Positions 22,989-32,838 of a stretch of DNA of 64,000 nt are shown piece after piece; the first letter of the stretch is position 1; each line of letters begins with the position of its first letter. Source of the stretch: Apium graveolens (Eukaryota; Streptophyta; Magnoliopsida; Apiales; Apiaceae); the NCBI RefSeq assembly GCF_009905375.1, contig NC_133647.1, positions 138,317,263-138,381,262 of the forward strand, read 5' to 3'. The position numbers and the translations under genes were made by a program. The notes below the pieces were generated by a model, which was given only the letters and a program-made list of their open reading frames with translations, was not told the origin of the DNA and did not search any database.

Positions 22989-25900
22989 AAACTGCAGTGC
23001 TTAAAAAGGACAAAAGCTCACTTCTAGCTGCATCCTCCCAAAAGGATGTGGCTATTGAACAAAGCTCTCAGCCAAGAGCACAGGCCAAAAGGGTTAGGGA
23101 CACAAGCTCACCCCAAACTTACACAAGAAAGAAGAAATCCAAAACAACCGGGGATGCACAGGGCACACACACAGTGCAAACTGGTGCTAAAGACACAGTC
23201 CCTGCACTTTCTCAAATTCAGATTGATGTGGCTCCAATAAATGTGCAGTCACAGCCAAAATCTCTTATAATAGAAACCTCTGGAACACCATACTCACCAA
23301 CAAACTCTCTCGAAGTGGATATGATAAACACTTCAATTCCTGATTCCCCTTCTTTAACTCTGTTGGGGAAGCCAAAATCTAGTGCAAGTGAGCATCATCT
23401 TTTAGATGATTTGTTGGCTCACTTGCCAATTCTTTCAGATACTATTGTGACATCTGTGCCTTAAATAACTTCAATCAACACAGAGTCAACAATAGTTTCT
23501 CTTCCCACCACATTCATTTCTACTCTCTCGATGGATATTGCTCATCCGTCGAGTAGTGGTTGTATCCCGATGGATAAGCTTAACAGCAGTTATCCGTCGG
23601 ATAGCTTTACCACTCACCCGATGGATATCACTTATCCGTCGAGTGTCTCTGCACAACTTCAAACTTTAATTATTTCTAGTGCAGAAGATTTAGTGGTAAT
23701 ACAGTCACTCTTAGGACTGAGAGAGGAGAGTGCTTTGAGTGAGAGGCTGGGTTGCTCCCAGGCAAAAGGAGAGGAAAAGAGTGAATCTCAGCAATCCATT
23801 TATTCAGGATTGGAAAAAGTGAGTGAGAGGAGTCCCACCTTAGTAGGTGAAGGTGAGGGTGTGAGGGTGGGGAGCCAGGGTGAGACCCTGATGCAACAAA
23901 AGAGAGATTATGAGAGAAAGGCAGGTATAGGCGAAATAAGGATGGATCCAGCCATTGCTAGTGAGTCAATGATTGTGGATGATGCTGAAAAGGGAAGATA
24001 ATTTCAGCAACATTATAAAGCTGAAATTGATAACATTTCCTTGGATGCTGACACTTTTACTCATCTTGTGTCAACCTATCAATTGTTGGCTGCTCAGGGC
24101 AATGTGGAGGCAGAACAGACTTTGAATTTAGTACACACCTCAGAATCTCTTCAAAGAGATAAAGCTGCTGTCAATAGGATGCCTTCTCAAGCTGGTGAGC
24201 CATTTGAAGAATTTGGAGTAAATTCTAATGATGATGACTCTGTTTTTTTGGATGGAAGCATGAACTTAGGGGGTGATGAAGGCCCAAGTTCTGTTTTAAA
24301 TTTACCTGGATGGGCATAGACAAAGGAATTTACACCAGGACAATTTGATGTGTCTTTGGTCAAGCAAGTGGTGGCTATTCAAAAGGCCCTTCAGGAGACT
24401 TCAGATGCTGGTACCAAGGCTATTCTTCAAGCTCACCTAGACTCTCTACATCTCATGAAGATCCAGCACTTAAGACAGAATATGAGTGTGGATGAACTAA
24501 AAAGAGATATAGCTGACTTGAAGACATACAATTCTGAGAAGCTGGATTTAGCAATGCCATATGGTACCATGCAAGATCTACTACTAAGATTGAGGAGAGA
24601 ATTAGACTCTGAAAAGAAGCTAGCCAAGCTGGAAAACAGAGTTCAAGTTATTGAGAATTCAGTGGCTATCCTTCTTCAAAATCAACCGACTGAGACAAAT
24701 CTTCTCATGCAAATGGCTAAAGCACAAGGCCTAACTCCTCAACTTGATGATAACAAAAAGGGGGAAAGAGAATCAAGTAAGGGGGATAAAGGACCAACTG
24801 AGGGGGAGAAACTTCAAGTACAAATCAGCAAAGTAATTGTACCTTCAATTACAATCTCCAAGCCAACAGTTGCAGATGGTATAGATCTAATCAAAGCAGC
24901 AGCAGCAAATTTGAAAGTTGCTGAAAAAGGAAAGTTGAGTTTGATCAACTGGAATAAGATTGATGAGGAGATACAGAAAAAGTTTGAACTAGTCAAGGAG
25001 CCAGTTCAGTCAGCCATCCATCACTCTCATGTCAAGCCAATTAGTGTGAATGAGATGAGCATGAACTATCTGGAAAAAGGACAATCTTCCTGCATCAAGT
25101 CTACAAAGGCTGAAACAATTCTTAAACCAAGGGAAAATTATCCAAAGTCATCTTGGAAGAACCCTATGGACACTATGTATGAGACACCCAAGCCTGATGA
25201 AAAGAAGCTTCTGTCAAGATCTATTGTCTTCTATAAAGATCCAGCTGATTCAGCTTCAAAAAGGAGAATTGCTAAGATATTCAGAAATGGAAAGGAAATT
25301 TGTGTGGTAGCTGGACATTCACAGTTTGCTCAAGCAAAGAAAGAAGAAAAAGCTAGATTAAAGCAGGAAAAGAGGCAAGTTGCTCTAGATGCAAAGAAGA
25401 TTAAACAAAAGAAAGAACAGATTGCTATCTTGGCCAAGCTACAGGCTGTGAATTCTTCTCAACAAATTCCCTCTCAAACATCTGAAGCTGCTGAATCAAA
25501 GAAAAAGATTGAAGAACAGAAGAAATCCCCAAGGAAGAAAGAATTGGCTAGAAGAACAAAAAGGAAACTGGATGTTGTTGACAAAGAATTGGAAGATCAA
25601 TTTCCTAAGGAATCCACACCAGCTACAACTCAAGCATCAAAACCCTCTATGGTATTTGAAGACATAAGGGTGGTGGATCCCTACAGGAACATATATGGTG
25701 AACCTATTGTGCCAAAGGATGAGCCAATAGAGTGGGATAACATACCAATTCCTGACTTCAACTTACCAATCCTTAGCAAGCCAAAAAGGACAAAGTCAAG
25801 GGAAGTCAAGAAAGTGAAGCTGTCACCTCTCAAATCCAAGTCAGTAGTTAAAGTTCAACCCAAGGTCAACAGGGGAGACTACTTGTACTTGTGTGACATC

Positions 25901-26440
25901 AAAGAATTTTCAGATCTAAACCTTTATCTGGATGAACAGGATGAAGTAAGGGCAATTGATGCATACAGAAACCTACCTGAAAGGTTGGTGTTCAAGTACA
26001 AAGGAGGAAGGGAGATTCAGTGGCCACTTCACAGGATTCTTCAAGAAAGCCAAGCTGTGCTGATTAAAGTCTATTCATCCTTCAAGAAAAACTTTGGGTT
26101 CAATGTAACTGCAAGAAGACTAGTATTGAAGAAGATTGAAGAGCTGAGGAGTGTTAGAGCTAAAGATGCATTCCCAAAGACTCTAATCATCCCATACACA
26201 GGGAGAAGAGTGCATCTAAGGCCCTACTGGCTGATGGAATTCATGGATGACAAGGGTGTGAGAAGATTCTTCAGATTAGAAGACCAACTGAGTATCTCTA
26301 GCAATGAGACTCTCTTGGAAATGCAAGAAAAGCTAGATCTCTCAGAATCTGATGAACTAGAATTCCACAGGCAGCTCCAGAATCAAATTGAAGAAAATAA
26401 CAGAAAGCTTGGAAGAAGATCCAGACCTTCAAGGAACTAG
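22989..26440 (+). pseudogene. Copia third ORF, C-terminal half: coiled-coil, Lys/Glu-rich
   Basis: Rejoins the N-terminal half in frame. Three in-frame stops (TAA 23462-23464, TAA 23999-24001, TAG 24317-24319) break it; the last open part has 696 codons (24350-26440). The middle is Ser/Thr/Pro-rich. A coiled-coil-like region follows (LRLRRELDSEKKLAKLENR), then a very basic, Lys-rich segment (RLKQEKRQVALDAKKIKQKK; KKSPRKKELARRTKRK). The compact C-terminal region includes RGDYLYLCDIKEFSDL, LVFKYKGGREIQWPLHR and IPYTGRRVHLRPYWLMEF. With 18439-19551 the ORF totals about 1,520 codons, far longer than the roughly 600-700 codon env-like ORF of soybean SIRE1. Function unknown; nuclear or nucleic-acid binding would fit the basic charge but is a guess. 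Confidence 0.7.
23526..23645. repeat. Six alternating CGATGGAT / ATCCGTCG motifs inside the copia third ORF
   Basis: Forward and inverted copies alternate near 23528, 23542, 23568, 23590, 23619 and 23634. They encode HPSS, YPSD, YPSS and PMD words, a different reading frame from the copies in the pol linker. Confidence 0.85.
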
Positions 26441-26627
26441 AAAAAATCTGCTCAGGCTAGCAGAGCATCTTGAATTGACTGTGAGCCAAACCTTGCACAT
26501 TTTAATTAATTGAAGCACTTTCAGTTTATCTACTTATCTTTAAAGATATATGTTCAGGATGTTTTGTTATCATCAAGTATCTCTTAATTTATGGCTACAA
26601 TTCCAGTAGACATAAATTGGGGGAGAT
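26441..26627 (+). other. Copia 3' untranslated region with polypurine tract
   Basis: No coding sequence. Ends in AAATTGGGGGAGA (about 26614-26626), the Sirevirus-style polypurine tract, directly before the LTR. Confidence 0.85.
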
Positions 26628-26707
26628 TGTTGTGCATATGTTGTGTACTTGATGATTTCATAAAACAAAACATCTAAGTAGATTTTACTTAGTGAAATTA
26701 TGTAGCA

Positions 26708-27145
26708 GTCGACGGATAAGAATTATAGTCCCGACGGATAACTCATTATAGTCCCGACGGATGATTAACTTATTATCCATCGAGTGAGTAGCTTATGTAA
26801 TAATAAGTTTGTAGCACAGTTATGTATGCACCTTTGTATAGAATCTGTAGTAGCATATAAGTCATGTTGACTTTAACTAGATATGCAGAATAGGTTGATT
26901 AATTGTACATAATTGATGTCTTGTAATTCTGCATAAGTGAAATAGAGTCAAGTGCCAAAAGAGCTACCGACGGATGATTAACAAAGCCATCGACGGATGA
27001 TCAAATGACTATCAACGGATGTTTAATATAGCAGTCGACGGATGATCAATTAAACCATCAACGGATGTTCTGAAAGTCGACGGATGATCATATGAAGAAT
27101 TCAAACAGCAGTTGAATAGTGAAAGCTGACACACAGCCGTCGAGA
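26708..27145. repeat. Phased CGACGGAT motif arrays in the copia LTR
   Basis: GACGG or AACGG cores at 26711, 26733, 26756 and again at 26969, 26992, 27014, 27037, 27060, 27079: spacing 22-23 bp except the last (19 bp). An inverted ATCCATCGAG lies near 26774 and GCCGTCGAG near 27134. Two copies read CAACGG, a G-to-A change at the CpG. Confidence 0.9.
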
Positions 27146-27257
27146 TGTATACAAACACACTGTGGAAGCCCATTAACTGAGTAATAGAGGACGAAAAGCA
27201 GCAAAGCTTAAGACTGTTAGATTTTATATTTGTTCAGTCTTTTTAACTTTGTAATCT

Positions 27258-27275
27258 TGGTATTATATAAACCAA
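27258..27275 (+). promoter_or_regulatory. TATA box of the copia LTR promoter
   Basis: TATTATATAAACC downstream of the phased motif arrays; the only good TATA box in this LTR. Confidence 0.55.
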
Positions 27276-27654
27276 GAGAGTAGCAAATAGAAAAAAAAAA
27301 CTGAGATAGCTGAGAAACACAAAAATAGGGAAATCTTTGTAAGCATAATCTTTAGCATTTCCTGTATTCTCAGTAGTTCCATTTGTAAGCAGCTGTGAGC
27401 ATTTCTGCACACAGAGTCCTCTCAATATATTATATATATCTCTGGTGGAATTGTTTAAATCCACCATAAAGTTTTTAAAGTCTCTTGTTTTTAATTACTT
27501 ATGTTTTGATTCAATCAAGTTTACATTCCGCATTGTGCTAATCAAAACAAATATATCTATAATCGAGTTGAAAATTTTTATTTCATGAAAAAGGTTTAAG
27601 AATTCCATTCAACCCCCCTTCTGTAATTCTTGCTATATTGTTAAGGGACTAACA

Positions 27655-28143
27655 AAAACCATATCTGAAAGTTTAAGTTCACATATCATGGAACAACTTC
27701 CAATCATTAGATTTTAGGATTATCATCAAGAATATAATAAAATTATGATCTAAAATCTAATTTTCTAGCATGTATTTGTAACTAAAAGTCCATTAGAAAC
27801 TTGAACTAATATATGTGTGTCAGTGTGTGCTTGTTTTAAATTCTCAACATCTCCCTGTTTTGAATGCTCAGCAGCCCGGACTTAAAATATCACTACAGGA
27901 GTCTCCCCAAGGCTAAAATTAGAATGACTACTGGTGTGGTCTCCTACCACTTCAACAAAGGCCTGTTGCTGCTTCTCATCTAAACACTGTCATTAACCTA
28001 AATAAATAAAATTCTAATGTTTTGATTCTGAGAGTCTTTTCAAGCATGACAAGTGATAAGTTAATAGTTTACAAAGTAAAAGTGATAAATTCAAATAAAT
28101 ATATGTACATACTCTTTTTTTTGCCACGAAAAGTTAAGATTTA
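27655..28143 (-). other. Unnested flank between the copia element and Tekay-2, includes LINE 3' end
   Basis: 489 bp belonging to neither LTR element. The right end (ATTTA at 28139-28143) is the Tekay-2 target duplication, so this segment was once continuous with 61886 onward. Next to it a run of eight T (about 28115-28122), A on the minus strand, may be the LINE poly-A tail. Further left is a possible exon (27882-27986). Confidence 0.55.
27882..27986 (-). CDS. Possible terminal exon of a disrupted host gene (speculative)
   Basis: On the minus strand a pyrimidine/T-rich stretch with a branch-point-like GGTTAATGAC ends in CAG at 27987-27989. It is followed by a 35-codon open frame reading CLDEKQQQAFVEVVGDH and ending TPVVIF then TAA. 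The frame fits an exon that starts at a codon boundary. If real, the upstream intron (to higher coordinates) contains the LINE and Tekay-2. The product is not recognised, and a 35-codon frame can arise by chance. Confidence 0.2.
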   Translation of the reverse strand, partial: CLDEKQQQAFVEVVGDHTSSHSNFSLGETPVVIF

Positions 28144-31100
28144 TGTTACGACCGACATTTTGTGTAATATTATTTATGAACCTTGTATAATATTAGAGCT
28201 GATTATAAATATACTTAATGATTGTACGTTTATGTGAATGGAATTTGCTGCATTATAAGTTGCTTTATGTAGAATATAAATTTTTTAAAGCAAGAGTTTT
28301 ATTATTTGCCTTTATTTTTGATTTATAAGGAATATTCTATACCTTGGAAAATTTTCTTTTAAAAATTATTTCATTCATAAATTTCAAAAGTGATCTCATA
28401 AAATTTTTAAAAATCCAAGTTATTTTCTGATACAACTTTTATAATTTTCGAATCATTAATTTTATTTATAAAAATTATTCTTTAAAACTAATTATTTATT
28501 TAATTTGTATTTTACTCTTTTGCCCATGCATGTAAATCACTTCTAATTCAACTCAAGGGCACTAGAGTCAATAACCACCCCACTAACCACTCCTACCAAG
28601 GCCACTTTACTAGAATGCCCTTGCATGCAAATTTGTTTTCAAGAAGAGAAGGGAGGAAAGGGTAAAAGCACACTCCACTAACCAATTTGCATAAGTGTAA
28701 TGATTTAACCTCAATCAAACTCACACTCAACCACATTCACTTCACTCCAACTCATCTCTTTTTTTTCTCTCTTCCCCCTCCCTCTCTTTGCTCTCGGCCG
28801 AAGCCCCCTCCCCACTCCCTTCCATCATTTTTCCATCCCATTTCTCATCTTCCCTAGTGTAATTCTCCCACCTATATTTATTTTATATACTTCCCAAGAG
28901 TTTTGTGAATGGGAGATGAAGTTTCATGGTTGCATGTATAGCTTTTGTGTGATCTCCAAAGAGAAACTCTTGATTCTTGTGAATTTAAGAGCTCTCTATG
29001 AGATACATTTCATATATGTTTTAAAAAAGTGTTTTATGGATAAACATTGGATTAAAAACCTTTGCATGCTACTGAAATTTCACTATATAATCATCTTTAG
29101 CCATGCATGCTAGTTTTAAGATGTTAATATGATGATCAACCATGTTGTGTATGCTACTCTTCTCGAAATCATGTTTTCATGTTTAAAAGTCTATAAATTC
29201 GAATTATTTGTGCTTGAAATAGATTGTTTCCATGATATATTGCTTAATAATAGTTAAGAGAAGATACATTTCATGATTACTAAGGTTGGATAATATGTTC
29301 AAGTCAAATTTACAAGAATATAAACTCCATGTTTATCCGAACCCTTGTTAAGTGTTTTCCATGCGTTGCATGTTGTATTTTTATTTGCATGTCGGTGTTC
29401 TAGGGCATGGATGATCTCCACTCCTGTTGAGGCACTATTTTAGGATGTTGATGCACTAGTTTTGCTTTGGTAAAGGTTGGATTCTTGGTTAATAAGTGGG
29501 AGTTAAGGTGGAAAGGGTTTGGTTAGTGTTTGCATTTTTTCAGAATTTTGCACTAGTTTGTGGGGAAGTTTTGATTGGGCATTTGTTGTGCACTTTGAGG
29601 CCCAAGCCACCAGAAGCTAGCACTAGGAGTATATAATAGGTTTTAGGTGCTTTTTAGAGGTTTGTAAGACGTTTGGTTAGGTGCACGAGTGGAATCACAA
29701 AATCTGTCCAGCAGGGGACAGTTTTGCAACTTAGAAATGGGAAGATTTGACCATGTCATAGGTAGTCCCTCATTAAGCCCTGTTGGGCCTTAGTTAGAGG
29801 GAGTGTCAGAGGAGTGTTTCCAGCCATAGTTCATAGGGTTGGAGTTAGATTAATTTGTCACAAGTTAGTTCAAGTCAGGACCTTTTCTGCCCTGAAAAAC
29901 AAGGGAACCATGGACTTTAAGCTTAGGCCTAGGGAGGCCCAAGCTAGGCCCTTGAGCCACATCAAGTTTTGCAGTTGACTTATGATCAGAAGAGTCTAGT
30001 GTAGAATTTTTGGAGGTAAACTTGTAGTGTAAGAGTGTCTAATGCACCCAAGAAACCATAGATGTCATTCTGAAATTTACCATAGTAAGCACCTTCACTT
30101 ACCACATAGTTTTAGAGCACTTATGAGTGAGGCTTAGGTTGACCACTATAGTTGCAAGATAGCATAAAGCCATTAGAGTGAAAGGCCCAAGTGAGGGTCA
30201 ATAGGATTTGGATGGTTTAGTAAAGGCACATCGAGTTAGGAGGCCAAAAATTGGAGATTTTGTCTAGTTTAGCGATCAAGTGATCTAAGTTGTGGAGCGA
30301 GATCATCCAAGACTAGTGTTGCAATATGGTGTGTGTGATATTATTTGGTACTTAAATATGGTATGTGAGTATATGTAGCTATGTTTACTATTATGTTTTT
30401 AAGGTGATTATAAATTGCGTGCATATAGGCCTAAGTGCCATTTGTGTTTAATTTCGGGTTGTAAATAGGCTGAGTTGGTGAGAATATATTATAATGAGGT
30501 TATTATTAATTGTGTAGGATCTCGAGACAAGGGTAAACTTGCCATAAAGGTCGAGTAAAGCTTCCATTTGCTCCTACTTGCCAGTCCAGTCCAGTTCAGC
30601 CTTCTCAAGGCAAGTGATTCAACCTGCTTTTTAGTTTACACTGCGAATGTGTGATAACTAGTTCCTATATATATGATGCGAGCATCCTGATTTATCTTGT
30701 CATACCTGAACCAAGTGATTCTCAAATTTATCTTCGTATTATATAGAAATGCTATGAACCCTCAAGTATTTATTGCAAGTAGACCAAAAGTCATACCATG
30801 CTAGTATACCAAAGTAATTGTGATGCAAGGATAAAATAGAGATTCGTTATAATACTTTATTAATCATTTTGATTAACATGCTATTGATTCCTGAGATATC
30901 TTGATATTGCACCCTGATACTTTAATTCAACTCTTTCAAGAACCTCAATAGAAACTTTATCTTGATACCTAAAAGCTAGTCATTCCTTAAAGTCGTTCAT
31001 GATTGTTTGAAAACCCTATCCTTACCCTAAAGCTTGATACCCTGTTATACTTTGAGCTGATGATCACTTCCTTTTTATTTTAACACCTATATCATACCTG

Positions 31101-32028
31101 GAACCAGTAATGCTTATCTTCTTGATATTTTAATACCAATACCTTATCTGAAACTATTGCTTTAAGCCTAGTCTTATTATCCAATAACCTTACTAAATCT
31201 CCTTGTCAAAATCCTTGTAAATAGAAACCGTTCAATTACCCTGATAGAGTAAAGTCTAGTGTATCATGACCCTGAGATTTAATGGACATATTTCCAGTGT
31301 TTCAAAGTTGATCTATAATCCCTTGATAAAGATGTTTACTGTTTAAGAAATTTATTATCAATGGGCATCAGTTTTCGAAATGATTAAAAATTTGGATTTT
31401 TAGTCCCAAAGGGGGATAAATGTTTTCTTTAAATAGTGGATCTGGACTGAGACGCAAGTCCTTTCCACACTTAAATTGTACGCTTAAAATTTGCCTAGGG
31501 ATCCCATTAATGTTTTAAAACCCAGCGAGGTTTGGGATTACTTCGCGGCTGATCACCGGCTGTAATCCGTAGCGTCATAAAATGGTTTTTGATTAAGAAA
31601 TGATTTTGGAAATGTTTTGATATAAACAAATGATGCCATCACCCAAAAGTTCATCTCTTATTATTATTAGCTCTATCTTTACATTGTTATTCTTTTAAAT
31701 ATATCTTGATTTATGTTTTGTACCGTATTGTTTAGCACTTGTTGAGCATTTGGCTCACTACTTTCTTTCACCTTGATATTACAGCTAGCAGGTATGGTTA
31801 GATTCAAGTAGATAGCGCGTAAGACTTGTGATGTCGATTCGTATGTTCGAGCTCAGGTAGTTAGTGATTTTGTGTGTGAGGACTCGATATTGGAATCAGG
31901 TTGTAATAGTTAATAGTGTTGGGTTGTTCCAAACCCTAAACTATAAGGTCTTGGATTCGGTTGTATTTACTTTCTTTTATCTATTGTAATAGTTTTATAT
32001 TATGTATTGTTAAGTTGGGGGTGTGACA
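28144..32028 (+). repeat. Tekay-2 5' LTR
   Basis: 3,885 bp, TGTTACGACC to GTGTGACA. It matches 47604-48047 plus 58430-61885 (about 3,900 bp). No coding capacity; the short ORFs at 28022-28237 and 28916-29113 lie wholly or partly within it and have no motif. TATA-like runs near 28870-28892 are followed by a short leader. Confidence 0.92.
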
Positions 32029-32033
32029 GGTTT

Positions 32034-32045
32034 TAGTATCAGAAC
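32034..32045 (+). other. Decayed tRNA-Met primer binding site (Tekay-2)
   Basis: Reads TAGTATCAGAAC a few bases after the LTR; the usual site is TGGTATCAGAGC. Both differences are G-to-A. Confidence 0.75.
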
Positions 32046-32108
32046 TACGGTTTAGAGTCCCTGGACAGCCTAAATAGGTTATTGGATAATGTATAAGTTA
32101 TAGATATT

Positions 32109-32534
32109 ATGCGAGAGAGTAGGTTAAGTAAATTTATTATTAATACTCCTCTTATATATCTATGTATGGTTTGTCAACAAAGGGCGCACTCCTCGTCATC
32201 CTCTGGGTCGGACGATACTATTGCTTTCTCCGTGTATGCTGAGTTGAGGTGCGAGTTTGACATGCTTCAGGGAAAGTACGACCGACTGATAGACCGATTG
32301 AAGAATGTGTATCCGGACAGCCGAAACTATGAAGGGAAGCCTAAGGTGCAGATGACTGCGAGACTTGAGACTTTGGTTCAGTACGTCAACACTAAGCTTG
32401 AGGAGATGCCATTGCACCGAGACCGTACCAGCCAGTATATCATCCAGATGGTGGCGGATGAGCTCCAGAGTATTGTGAAGACGCTTCGAGAAGAGAAGAC
32501 TACCAAACCCCGTTCTGATGGAGTGGAGCCTTAG
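32109..32534 (+). CDS. Tekay-2 pre-gag ORF, unknown function
   Basis: 141-codon open frame between primer site and gag, with ATG at 32109 and a second in-frame ATG at 32166 (MVCQQRAHSSSSSGSDD) that may be the true start. The product is hydrophilic and probably helical (YAELRCEFDMLQGKYDRLID, then SQYIIQMVADELQSIVKTLR) and ends RSDGVEP. It is intact although gag next to it has several stops. It lies in the same slot as the Tekay-1 pre-gag ORF (10958-11698); primary sequences are not obviously alike, beyond a helix near the C-terminus. No family recognised. Confidence 0.5.
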   Translation: MRESRLSKFIINTPLIYLCMVCQQRAHSSSSSGSDDTIAFSVYAELRCEFDMLQGKYDRLIDRLKNVYPDSRNYEGKPKVQMTARLETLVQYVNTKLEEMPLHRDRTSQYIIQMVADELQSIVKTLREEKTTKPRSDGVEP

Positions 32535-32838
32535 TTCTTTCCATTATCTACCTTTCATGTTGTTGTATTATCGGACTATGTAGAACTCCCTATTGTTCCT
32601 TTAAATAAGCATGTTATTCCTAAATTCAGACCTTATTCTAATCTTGATGTATTGTGACCTTAAATTTCAATGCACTATCGTTCTGTTTGCTTTCAATTGT
32701 TCATTTTACGCCTTTATATGCATCACCCTATTTGGTTAATTTGAAACTTGACCTCATATGTGAATAAGAATGCCATGCGACACCCTCGAATTATTTCATT
32801 ATTCATACCTGTTTTGACGTAACTCTTATTTCAGGATC

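Larger units (their letters stand above)
827..27654 (+). mobile_element. Sirevirus-like Ty1/copia retrotransposon, 5' truncated and twice interrupted
   Basis: Order of parts: pre-integrase/integrase (827-1766), RT and RNase H (15922-17919), a long third ORF (18439-19551 and 22989-26440), polypurine tract (about 26615-26626) and 3' LTR (26628-27654). The order INT before RT is diagnostic of copia. A large ORF after pol and a GGGGGAGA-type tract followed by a roughly 1 kb LTR fit the Sirevirus lineage. The 5' LTR and gag are not in the window. Removing Tekay-1 (with its TSD copy) and the hAT (with its TSD copy) leaves about 9.2 kb, and both removals rejoin the reading frame. The bases after the LTR, AAAAC, would be the right target duplication. 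All ORFs carry stops, so this copy is dead. Confidence 0.85.
26628..27654 (+). repeat. 3' LTR of the Sirevirus-like copia element
   Basis: 1,027 bp, starting TGTTGTGCATATG and ending GGGACTAACA, preceded by the polypurine tract. The sister LTR is not in the window, so divergence cannot be measured. It contains two phased clusters of the CGACGGAT motif, a TATA box (27263-27270 region) and pyrimidine-rich 3' sequence. Confidence 0.85.
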
